A stretch of 7,722 nt of DNA, taken from NCBI GenBank assembly GCA_021203945.1, contig JAJQAF010000252.1, forward strand, positions 1 to 7,722, given 5' to 3'. The first letter of the stretch is position 1. Each line of letters begins with the position of its first letter. Source of the stretch: Campylobacter sp. (GTDB taxonomy: Bacteria > Campylobacterota > Campylobacteria > Campylobacterales > Campylobacteraceae). Below are positions 1-6,770 of the stretch, in pieces. The notes below the pieces were generated by a model, which was not told the DNA's origin, made no database searches, and saw only the letters and a program-made list of their open reading frames with translations. The translations under genes and the position numbers were made by a program.

Positions 1-710
1 TCGTGCCTCAATTTCAGCTATTTGATATGCCGTTTATTTTTAGAGACGACGCACCCCTTCATTCAGTTCAAGACGGCGAAGTGGGGCAGGCTTTGAAAGA
101 TTTGGTTTCTAAAAAGGGCTTTGTGGCGCTTGATTATTGGGACGCAGGATTTAAGCATTTTAGCTCAAGCAAAAAAGCTATAATTAATCCTGATGACGCG
201 AAGGGGCAGAAATTTAGAATCCAAAGCTCAAAAGTCCTCGAAGAGCAGATCAAAGTAGTCGGCGGTAACCCGCAAATTTTACCGTTTTCAGAGGTTTATT
301 CTGCACTTCAGCAAGGAGTCGTCGATGCTACCGAAAATCCGCTTTCAAACTTTTACAATACTAAATTTCATGAAGTTCAAAGCTCTTTAACTATCTCGGG
401 GCATGGATATTTGGGCTATTTAGTTATCGTAAGCGATAAATTTTGGAAAGGCTTGCCCGATGATATGAAAAAACACGTTATTCAAGCTTTAAGCGAGGCT
501 ACGAAATTTGAGCGTGAAGAGACGGCTAAAGAAGACGCTCACATAATCGAGCTTTTGAAAAAATATGCCGATGAGACTAAAAAGCTTGAAATTTTCACTT
601 TAGACGCAGCGCAAAAAGCCAAATGGGCTGAGGTTATGAAGAGTATTTATCCGAATTTCTATCAGGTAATCGGACAGGATTTGATAGAAAAAACTATAAA
701 TACGAAATAA
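1..710 (+). CDS. dctP: TRAP transporter solute-binding protein DctP, 3' part
   Basis: This is the C-terminal 235 residues of a periplasmic solute receptor of the DctP family; it captures an organic acid and delivers it to the DctQM membrane permease. The frame is open to the left edge, and the GTG at position 3 is only the first complete codon (Val), not a start: a full DctP is about 320-340 residues, so roughly 100 including the signal peptide are missing. Family hallmarks visible are FDMPFIFRD near residue 7, a YWDAGF stretch near 45, the conserved arginine in KFRIQSS (residue 72) that normally binds the substrate carboxylate, the VVDATENPLSNFY segment (106-118), and a charged C-terminal helix. 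It ends in TAA, 13 bp before dctQ. The YWDAGF region resembles C4-dicarboxylate receptors, but the substrate cannot be fixed from sequence alone. Confidence 0.93.
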   Translation, partial: VPQFQLFDMPFIFRDDAPLHSVQDGEVGQALKDLVSKKGFVALDYWDAGFKHFSSSKKAIINPDDAKGQKFRIQSSKVLEEQIKVVGGNPQILPFSEVYSALQQGVVDATENPLSNFYNTKFHEVQSSLTISGHGYLGYLVIVSDKFWKGLPDDMKKHVIQALSEATKFEREETAKEDAHIIELLKKYADETKKLEIFTLDAAQKAKWAEVMKSIYPNFYQVIGQDLIEKTINTK

Positions 711-723
711 AAAGCGAGTTTTT

Positions 724-1266
724 ATGCAAAAATTTTTTGAAATTTTAGACATAGGCATTGCTTGGGTTAATAAAACGATCGCCGTAGCGGGTATAGCAGC
801 GGGAACGCTGCTCGCCTTTATCAATGTCGTTATGCGATATGTGTTTAATAGCGGTTTTGCATGGGCGGGAGAAGCTACTAATTATCTTTTTATATGGTCG
901 GCATTTTTTGCCGCCGCCTATGGATTTAAAAAAGGTATCCATATTTCCGTTACTATTTTAATAGAAAAATTTCCGCCGCAAATAGCAAAAATATATATGA
1001 TATTTTCAAGCGTTTTGACGACGGCGTTTTTGCTCTTCATCGTTGTTTATGGTATCCAGTATTTGCAGATATTGTATGAGCTTGAGTATATGAGCGTCGA
1101 TCTTGGCGTGCCGCAGTGGATTCTCATGCTTGTGCTTCCCATTGCGTTTTTGGGTGCAAGTTACCGCGCGGGCGAGAAGGTTTATGAGATATATAAAACC
1201 CCTGCCGATAAGGTAATCGTCAATGCCGAAGCAGAGTTAGTGCATGATTCTGTAATTAAAGATTAG
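724..1266 (+). CDS. dctQ: TRAP transporter small membrane subunit DctQ
   Basis: This encodes the 180-residue small permease subunit of a tripartite TRAP transporter, which supports DctM and helps dock the binding protein. Four hydrophobic helices are visible at about 17-36, 49-67, 88-113 and 131-146, the usual DctQ topology. The family signature NVVMRYVFN..FAWAGE lies at residues 34-50, across the end of helix 1. Length is normal for the family. The ATG at 724 follows dctP by 13 bp, with only a weak purine-rich element (AAAGCGAG, 711-718) ahead of it, so translation may depend partly on coupling to dctP. Its TAG stop is fused with the strong ribosome binding site of dctM. The polar C-terminal tail (about 160-180) is likely cytoplasmic. 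Confidence 0.93.
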   Translation: MQKFFEILDIGIAWVNKTIAVAGIAAGTLLAFINVVMRYVFNSGFAWAGEATNYLFIWSAFFAAAYGFKKGIHISVTILIEKFPPQIAKIYMIFSSVLTTAFLLFIVVYGIQYLQILYELEYMSVDLGVPQWILMLVLPIAFLGASYRAGEKVYEIYKTPADKVIVNAEAELVHDSVIKD

Positions 1267-1275
1267 GAGAGCGCC

Positions 1276-2556
1276 ATGACTATCGCGTTTTTATTCATAT
1301 CTTTATTCGGACTTATGCTTATCGGCGTTCCCGTAGCGATCTCGCTTGGAGCAAGCACCGTTTTAACGATGATGCTTTTTACCGAGCTTGACGTAGCGAC
1401 TATTCCGCAGCTGATTTTTGACGGCATTAATAAATTTTCATTGATGGCGATTCCTATGTTCATCTTAGCGGGAAATTTACTCAGCAAAGGCGGTTCGGCT
1501 AAACGAATAATCGACTTTGCAAAGTCGATGGTAGGGCATTTGCCGGGCGGTTTGCCGATGAGCGCTATCTTTGCTTGTATTATTTTTGCAGCGGTTTCGG
1601 GAAGCTCTCCCGCAACCGTTGTAGCGATCGGCTCGATTATGTTTGCGGCGATAAAAGAAGCGGGCTATCCGCCTTCATATGCAGTCGGCGGCATTACGAC
1701 TGCGGGCTCGCTTGGAATTCTCATTCCTCCTTCGGTTGTAATGATCGTTTACGGCGTTACGGCCGAGGTTAGTATAGGCAAGCTATTTATGGCGGGCGTT
1801 ATACCGGGTCTTATGCTCGGTAGCATGATGCTAGCGCAGACATATTTTGGTGCAAAAAGACTTGGTTTTAAAGCAAGCTCGCCCGAGCCTATGAGCGAGC
1901 GTATCAAAAAATTCGCTAAAGCGTTTTGGGCTTTGCTTATCATAGTCGTCGTTATCGGCGGAATATACGGAGGGATTTTCACTCCGACCGAAGCTGCGGC
2001 GGCTAGTGCGGTGTATGCGCTGTTTATTTCGCTTTTCGTCTATAAAGATATAAAAGTAAAAGATCTTTGGGCGATCTGCCTTGATTCGGCGCTTACTACG
2101 GCGATGATATTTTTTATCATTACAAATGCGGTCGTATTTGCGTATCTGCTTACGAGCGAGCAAATTCCCCAAGCCATAGCCGATAGTATTTTGGCGGCAA
2201 ATATCGGTAAAATAGGCTTTTTAATCATCGTAAATATTTTGCTTTTTATAATGGGGCAGTTTATGGAGCCTTCAAGCGTCGTTATGATTATGGTTCCTCT
2301 ACTTTTACCGATTGCGCTTCAGCTTGGTATAGACCCGATCCATTTTGGTATAGTTTTGATCGTAAATATGGAAATAGGCATGATTACGCCGCCCGTGGGA
2401 TTAAATTTATTCGTCGCAAGCGGTCTTACGGGTATAAATTTAAAAGATATCATCATAGCTTGCCTACCTTGGACTCTGATGCTTTTCATAGGACTTATTT
2501 TGATCACGTATATCCCACAAATTTCGCTTTGGCTTCCAAGCCTAATAGGATATTAA
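1276..2556 (+). CDS. dctM: TRAP transporter large membrane subunit DctM
   Basis: This is the 426-residue large subunit that forms the transport path of the TRAP system and uses an ion gradient, normally Na+, to bring in the substrate delivered by DctP. The protein is almost wholly hydrophobic, with about a dozen helical or hairpin segments. Two family hallmarks of the re-entrant hairpins are present: SGSSPATV at residues 108-115 and TPPVGLN at 371-377. SLGILIPPS (145-153) and FTPTEAAAASA (235-245) are further conserved DctM stretches. Length matches the family (about 425-430). The ATG is 9 bp after the dctQ stop, with AGGAGAG placed at the right distance. Sampled 60-base blocks (1501-1560, 1621-1680) are 50% GC, clearly above the cyclase genes on the other strand. 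It ends at TAA, immediately before a convergent hairpin. Confidence 0.95.
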   Translation: MTIAFLFISLFGLMLIGVPVAISLGASTVLTMMLFTELDVATIPQLIFDGINKFSLMAIPMFILAGNLLSKGGSAKRIIDFAKSMVGHLPGGLPMSAIFACIIFAAVSGSSPATVVAIGSIMFAAIKEAGYPPSYAVGGITTAGSLGILIPPSVVMIVYGVTAEVSIGKLFMAGVIPGLMLGSMMLAQTYFGAKRLGFKASSPEPMSERIKKFAKAFWALLIIVVVIGGIYGGIFTPTEAAAASAVYALFISLFVYKDIKVKDLWAICLDSALTTAMIFFIITNAVVFAYLLTSEQIPQAIADSILAANIGKIGFLIIVNILLFIMGQFMEPSSVVMIMVPLLLPIALQLGIDPIHFGIVLIVNMEIGMITPPVGLNLFVASGLTGINLKDIIIACLPWTLMLFIGLILITYIPQISLWLPSLIGY

Positions 2557-2557
2557 A

Positions 2558-2591
2558 AATTTAACCTCGCTTTAATAAGCGGGGTTAAATT
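2558..2591 (-). terminator. Intrinsic terminator between convergent dctM and second cyclase gene
   Basis: A 15-bp stem (2558-2572 with 2577-2591, one G-T wobble in one orientation) closes a 4-base TAAT loop. Read on the - strand the stem is followed by a run of five T (2555-2559), as expected of a Rho-independent terminator for the cyclase operon. Read on the + strand there is no comparable T-run, so for dctM it may be only a weak terminator or a 3'-end stabilising hairpin. The cyclase stop codon (2572-2574) lies at the top of the stem and the last six codons form one arm. Confidence 0.8.
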
Positions 2592-3648
2592 CCGCACTCA
2601 TTACTATATTTTTACCGCTTCGTTTGCCGTCGTATAAAAGCTCGTCGGCTTGTTTTATCATTTTTGTTATATCGAATTCACCCATGTTATCGTGCGTTAT
2701 AACGCCGAAAGTCATGGTAGCGTTTATTTTCTTGCCTTCAAATTCTACGATATTTTCATTTAGTAATTCTCTTACGCGATTTACTACGCCGATAGCGGCG
2801 ATTTTTTTAGTATTTCTGATAATAACCAAAAATTCCTCCCCGCCCCAGCGAGCTATATAATCATCGTTTCTAAAGGTGTTTTTAAAAATTTTAGACAAGC
2901 TCTTTAAAACCTCATCTCCGGCGCTATGCCCGTAAGTATCGTTTATCTTTTTAAAATCATCTATATCGCACATAACTACTGCAAAATCTATATTTTCAAA
3001 CAATGATTGCCGTTGCAAAATATCTTGAATGGAAGCCCTATTTAGAAGTCCGGTTAGCGGATCGTGATTTACGATGGTTTTCATATTCTCTTTTTGCTCT
3101 AAAATATTTAAAAATACGAAAGAATTTGAAATTTCCAAAAGATATGAAACCATTATAGAAAACATAGAAACCATACAAAGATTAAAGATAAAAAAGAAAT
3201 CTTTATAATTACCGTAGGATTTAATCTCTTTATCCTCAAACAAAACGTAAAACGTGATTGAAGCTAAAATTTGCATCGTCGTTAGCACATAATTTATACG
3301 TTTATAGCTAAAAGGAGTGAAAAATAACATAACGGTAGAAACCAAAAATAAAAGCTCAAATCCATATCCCCAACCCAAAACCGCTATGCAAGCCATTGCA
3401 TGTAAAAGCACTTCAATCTGAAACAAGACAGCTACTAATTTGCCGTTTTCGTCGCTATCTAAGAGAAGTTTGATAGCAAACATATAAAAAACTATGGAAA
3501 ATATATTTGTGCTAACTAAAATTTCCTCTTGTATAAAGAAAAAGGCGACAAGATAAAAGGCATGCACCAACAAAGCTATCGTTATTATGATTTTAAACGC
3601 CAACGGAAATGAAATTTTAGTTATCATCGTTTTTTGCGCTTTCGACAT
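2572..3648 (-). CDS. Membrane diguanylate cyclase (GGEEF), second of tandem pair
   Basis: This encodes a 358-residue inner-membrane enzyme predicted to make c-di-GMP from two GTP. Residues 1-185 hold about six hydrophobic helices (near 15-38, 46-64, 71-93, 96-113, 119-137, 150-175) joined by a short helix to a C-terminal GGDEF domain (about 190-350). Visible catalytic features are HDPLTGLLNR (195-204), the metal-binding DIDDFKKINDTYGH (228-241), the RWGGEEF signature (G269-F273) and ADELLYDGKRSGKN (334-346). The product-inhibition motif RNDD (260-263) lies exactly five residues before GGEEF, so feedback by c-di-GMP is expected. The start is uncertain: the ATG at 3648 overlaps the upstream gene by 32 bp and ATG 8 (3625-3627) overlaps by 11 bp; neither has a good ribosome binding site, suggesting translational coupling. 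No named sensor domain is recognised in the membrane part. Confidence 0.93.
   Translation of the reverse strand: MSKAQKTMITKISFPLAFKIIITIALLVHAFYLVAFFFIQEEILVSTNIFSIVFYMFAIKLLLDSDENGKLVAVLFQIEVLLHAMACIAVLGWGYGFELLFLVSTVMLFFTPFSYKRINYVLTTMQILASITFYVLFEDKEIKSYGNYKDFFFIFNLCMVSMFSIMVSYLLEISNSFVFLNILEQKENMKTIVNHDPLTGLLNRASIQDILQRQSLFENIDFAVVMCDIDDFKKINDTYGHSAGDEVLKSLSKIFKNTFRNDDYIARWGGEEFLVIIRNTKKIAAIGVVNRVRELLNENIVEFEGKKINATMTFGVITHDNMGEFDITKMIKQADELLYDGKRSGKNIVMSAEFNPAY
2926..2969. repeat. 44-bp exact direct repeat, copy in second cyclase gene
   Basis: These 44 bases are identical to 3983-4026, with mismatches on both flanks. They encode the DIDDFKKINDTYGH metal-binding stretch (residues 228-241 of this protein). 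All third codon positions agree, although the two genes otherwise differ at many positions. Confidence 0.9.
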
Positions 3649-4711
3649 TATTTAAAATTTCCATTTCTATGCGATCTTTACCATGTTGCTTACCTTTATA
3701 AAGCAATTTATCCACTTTATTTACGACGTATTCAAATTTCGCACTTACTCCGTTTATACAAACCAACATACCAAACGTCATACTAACCGACGTCTTATCC
3801 GGTAGCTTTACGTAGTTTATATTTTTTGTAAGACGACTTGTTATTTTATGGATAAAATCTATTTTCGTATCGGGCAAAATTATTAAGAATTCCTCTCCGC
3901 CCCAGCGACAGACGTAATCGTCTTTTCTAAACGTATTCATTAAGGCTTTTGCGATCTCTTTTAAGATCATATCTCCCCAATCATGCCCGTAAGTATCGTT
4001 TATCTTTTTAAAATCATCTATATCGCCCAACATTACGACTAAATTCGTATTCGTGCTTTTATCTCCAAGCATACCAAGCTCGTATTTTAAGACCTTTTCA
4101 ATAGTTCGCCTGTTTAAAAGCCCGGTTAAAAAATCGTGTTTGGACATCTTTTCAAGTCGTTCTTTTTCTTCATGAATCTGTCGATAGCCGCTGGAAGTAA
4201 TAACATTGGCATATATGGAAAGCTTTAAAATAGTATAAAAAACAAGTAAAATATTAACGATATTCATGGTCATTTCGATCCAATGCGGAACGGCAATAGG
4301 CAAGTCACCGTAAGTCGAGTAAAGGTATATAAGCAAGCCTAGTTCAAGCATGCAAACACCATAAGTAATAGCCCTTGAGTTAAACGCCAAAAAGTAGTTC
4401 GCAAATATCGTGCCCGCTAGAATAATCCAAATTCCGCAGTTCCAACCTATATATATAACGCCTATCAAGGTTTCCGATATTACGTTTAAGTGAAATATAA
4501 ACGAGATTAAAATTCTATATTTTATTTTAAATTTTAGCCTTATTATTACGGCAAGCATAAAAAATAAAAAGCAGTTTAAAGAGATAAGCGTATTTAACGA
4601 TATTAAAAAAATCAGACCGAATAAATTTCCGATCATCATTATGTTTAATATCAGCTTATAAATATCTTCAATCGCCTTATAGCTACCCTGATCTACAAAA
4701 TCCTGCGTCAA
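3617..4711 (-). CDS. Membrane diguanylate cyclase (GGEEF), first of tandem pair
   Basis: This encodes a 364-residue predicted diguanylate cyclase, paralogous to the gene that follows it. The first 175 residues contain about six hydrophobic helices, then a short charged linker (HEEKERLEKMSKHD, 180-193) leads into the GGDEF domain. Seen motifs are HDFLTGLLNRR (192-202), DIDDFKKINDTYGH (230-243), RWGGEEF (G271-F275) and VDKLLYKGKQHGKD (333-346). RKDD (262-265), five residues before GGEEF, is the c-di-GMP inhibitory site, so both catalysis and feedback look intact. The start is TTG (4709-4711), preceded by GGGGAA at a suitable distance; no in-frame ATG precedes helix 1, the next Met being residues 25-26 inside it. 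It begins 17 bp after the acidic microprotein stop and its last codons overlap the next gene. What its membrane part senses is unknown. Confidence 0.92.
   Translation of the reverse strand: MTQDFVDQGSYKAIEDIYKLILNIMMIGNLFGLIFLISLNTLISLNCFLFFMLAVIIRLKFKIKYRILISFIFHLNVISETLIGVIYIGWNCGIWIILAGTIFANYFLAFNSRAITYGVCMLELGLLIYLYSTYGDLPIAVPHWIEMTMNIVNILLVFYTILKLSIYANVITSSGYRQIHEEKERLEKMSKHDFLTGLLNRRTIEKVLKYELGMLGDKSTNTNLVVMLGDIDDFKKINDTYGHDWGDMILKEIAKALMNTFRKDDYVCRWGGEEFLIILPDTKIDFIHKITSRLTKNINYVKLPDKTSVSMTFGMLVCINGVSAKFEYVVNKVDKLLYKGKQHGKDRIEMEILNNVESAKNDDN
3983..4026. repeat. 44-bp exact direct repeat, copy in first cyclase gene
   Basis: Partner of the repeat at 2926-2969, in the same orientation and 1057 bp apart, encoding residues 230-243 of the first cyclase. 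The two copies could support recombination that would fuse the tandem cyclases into one chimeric gene. Confidence 0.9.
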
Positions 4712-4728
4712 AATTTCCCCATTAAATT

Positions 4729-4875
4729 TTAATACGAGTCGTAACTCTCTTCGTCTTCGTCGCTATCGTCGTATTCGTAATCGTTTTCATCGTAATTATA
4801 GCTATACGAAGTTTCTTGCTCGTCCTCCAAGTCATCTTCGTTATACTCAAATTCCTCATCGTTAAAATCACTCAT
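4729..4875 (-). CDS. Hyperacidic, tyrosine-rich 48-residue microprotein of unknown function
   Basis: A small gene between the mechanosensitive channel and the cyclases, not recognised as any known family. The 48-residue product has 12 Asp, 12 Glu, 8 Tyr, 6 Ser and 4 Asn, and no Lys, Arg, His, Ala, Gly, Val, Ile, Pro, Cys or Trp; net charge is near -24. It starts MSDFNDEEFEY and ends DEESYDSY. No signal peptide or membrane segment is visible and it should be soluble and largely disordered. Reality of the gene is well supported: ATG overlaps the channel's TGA stop as ATGA, and a strong AAAAGGAG (4881-4888) sits at the right spacing inside the last channel codons. Downstream, the first cyclase starts 17 bp after its TAA. 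Possible roles (DNA mimic, binder of basic protein regions or of cations, modulator of the channel or cyclases) are speculation. Confidence 0.82.
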   Translation of the reverse strand: MSDFNDEEFEYNEDDLEDEQETSYSYNYDENDYEYDDSDEDEESYDSY

Positions 4876-6770
4876 AATATCTCCTTTTGATTTTTTTCGT
4901 TGTTTAAAATAAGCAATCCGTTTGAATCGCCGTTTTGCATATATAAACTTTGGCTAGGAAACGCGAAGCTCAATCCGTTATTATTCACAATATCCATTAT
5001 CTTAAATATAATATCTTGCTTAATCTCTATATACTCGTCTCCTATAATAGTCTTTGTAAAACAATCTATATTTATATCTATCGAACTATCGTTTAACTTA
5101 TCCAACCATACTCTAAGTATGCTTTTATAGCCGGCCAGATCGTCTATGCTAACGATATTCTGCTTAAATCTACTTCTGCTGTCCTTTGCGCTAAACCTTC
5201 CGCCGTTATCCGACTTTGAAATTTTAGGATGCTCAAGTAACATCCGTTTTATATCTTCTATACATTTTAAAAGAACATCCGGCTTTGAATCATAAGTAAG
5301 ACCGATCGTTATCTTTATATTTCGCCCTACTTTTCGGCGCGACCAGTTCTTTATAGGATCGCCTGCCAGCTTAGAATTCGGCACGAAGATAAGCGCATTA
5401 TCAAAGCTTCTAACCGTCGTTTTTCTAAAGCCTATCTCGACTACCGTGCCCTCTATGTCGCCGCAAACTATCCAATCTCCTTGAGAAAACGAGTTATCAA
5501 AAAGCAACATTACTGAGGCGAAAAAATTCGCGATTATGTCTTTCGCCGCAAAAGCAACGGCTAAACCGCCTATTCCTAGCGAAGCAATCAAAGCGGAAAT
5601 ATCAAAGCCCAATTTTTTCAACACCATCAAAAACGCGACTACGACGACTATGAAATAGACTATTTTAAGGACTAAATTCACTACTTCTTTGCGTCCGCTT
5701 TTTTGCGCGATCTCGCCTAAAAAGAGCGTTCCGTATCCGTCAAGTATCGCCAAAATAAGCCACGTAAAACCGACTATATCAATTATAGAAAATATATTGG
5801 CGATATTTATGGGTTTGGGCGCTGGATAAAATCCTATGCCTGTGCAAATGTTTAAGGCAAGGACGATAAGTAAAAAAGTAATAGGTTTTTTAATTATGTC
5901 TAAAATTTGCTCTTTTATATCTTCGCTATTTTTTAGCGATCCTAAAATAGACATCAGCCAATAAGTAAATTTTGCCAAAAGTCTGGTTAGCGAAACAAAA
6001 AAGACGAAGACCGCAACTATAACGACGATCTTACCCGTATTAAATTTTGCTGAATTTATGGGGATCGATTTATTAATATACTCTATCGCATTGGCTAAAT
6101 TTAGCTCGGAGAGTATAAGGCTTGAGCTTAGAAGTTCGGCGTTTGCTTTTAAGTAAGCTAAGATTTCCTCGCTTGTAGCCTTTTGAAGATCAAGCTCCGC
6201 AAACGAACTATCATAAGCGGTCGTACTATCGCCTAAAATTTCTTTTAGCTCCTTGATACTAACGTAGGAGTTCGTCTGCAAATCTAAAAGCCCCGCGTCT
6301 ATCGTCTCTTTTATAGAGCCCTCTTTTGCGCCGTTTTTAAATATATTTTCGATATTAATGAGCGCCGTATAATAAGCTTCGGCCACCTTTAGCTTTTCAA
6401 GTTCGATTGCATTCTGAACGTAGAGATTTTTATTTGATTGCTTTTCATATCTTGCAACTCTTTTTTCGAGATTCGACTTTTGCAGTTTAAATCTGTCGAC
6501 ATCCTTTTGTTTAACGTCGATTTGCATAATAGACAAAGGAATTTGATCAAGCAATTTTGCCTTTTTCTTTTCAAGCGTGGTTAAATTGGACGATTTAGTT
6601 GATGAGTTCGTATCGCTCTGCTGAGCCTTTAAAATTTGTATCTGCCCGTTTATGGTTTGGATTTGATTTGTTATATCGACGATATTTTTCTCATCTTGTG
6701 CGGTTTTGTTATCGTCGGCACCAAAGCAAAAAGCCAAGCACAAGAGTAACGAAAATAAAATTTTACTCAT
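4872..6770 (-). CDS. Large MscS-family mechanosensitive channel
   Basis: This encodes a 632-residue inner-membrane channel of the MscS superfamily, expected to open under membrane tension and release small solutes during osmotic downshock. Residues 1-18 are a signal peptide (cleavage likely after FCFGA). Residues 19-240 form a charged, helix-rich, coiled-coil-like region, probably periplasmic. Membrane helices follow at about 247-268, 296-312, 328-350 and 366-386. The pore-lining helix with the Gly/Ala pattern LGIGGLAVAFAAKDIIANF spans about 398-416. The cytoplasmic beta domain comes next, with QGDWIVCGDIEGTVVEIGFRKTTVRS in two parts (430-455) and FVPNSKLAGDPIKNWSRR (462-479), then the alpha-beta C-terminal domain. 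It is about twice as long as E. coli MscS (286), owing to the N-terminal extension and additional helices. Its ATG overlaps the carbonic anhydrase end by 8 bp (AGGA just ahead), and its TGA overlaps the next start. Confidence 0.95.
   Translation of the reverse strand: MSKILFSLLLCLAFCFGADDNKTAQDEKNIVDITNQIQTINGQIQILKAQQSDTNSSTKSSNLTTLEKKKAKLLDQIPLSIMQIDVKQKDVDRFKLQKSNLEKRVARYEKQSNKNLYVQNAIELEKLKVAEAYYTALINIENIFKNGAKEGSIKETIDAGLLDLQTNSYVSIKELKEILGDSTTAYDSSFAELDLQKATSEEILAYLKANAELLSSSLILSELNLANAIEYINKSIPINSAKFNTGKIVVIVAVFVFFVSLTRLLAKFTYWLMSILGSLKNSEDIKEQILDIIKKPITFLLIVLALNICTGIGFYPAPKPINIANIFSIIDIVGFTWLILAILDGYGTLFLGEIAQKSGRKEVVNLVLKIVYFIVVVVAFLMVLKKLGFDISALIASLGIGGLAVAFAAKDIIANFFASVMLLFDNSFSQGDWIVCGDIEGTVVEIGFRKTTVRSFDNALIFVPNSKLAGDPIKNWSRRKVGRNIKITIGLTYDSKPDVLLKCIEDIKRMLLEHPKISKSDNGGRFSAKDSRSRFKQNIVSIDDLAGYKSILRVWLDKLNDSSIDINIDCFTKTIIGDEYIEIKQDIIFKIMDIVNNNGLSFAFPSQSLYMQNGDSNGLLILNNEKNQKEIL
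4881..4888 (-). promoter_or_regulatory. Strong ribosome binding site of the acidic microprotein
   Basis: AAAAGGAG on the - strand, five bases before the ATG at 4875, lies within the codons for the last residues of the channel (QKEIL). It is the best binding site in the operon and is the main reason for accepting the microprotein start. Confidence 0.85.

Noticed and set aside
3..5. GTG as the start of a 235-residue protein
   Set aside because: The protein lacks a signal peptide and about 100 N-terminal residues of the DctP fold; the frame is open to the edge, so this is an internal valine of a truncated gene.
600..942. Open frames on the - strand opposite dctP and dctQ
   Set aside because: They overlap well-supported family genes and encode no recognisable protein.
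1831..2172. 113-codon open frame on the - strand within dctM
   Set aside because: The product is rich in Arg, Lys and Ser without domain character and is antisense to a conserved DctM core.
2831..2860. Second repeat candidate around the GGEEF codons, similar to about 3890-3920
   Set aside because: It has scattered mismatches and is explained by the conserved RWGGEEF protein motif, unlike the 44-bp exact patch.
4900..5130. 76-codon open frame on the + strand opposite the channel gene's end
   Set aside because: Antisense to the conserved MscS C-terminal domain, with no start signal.
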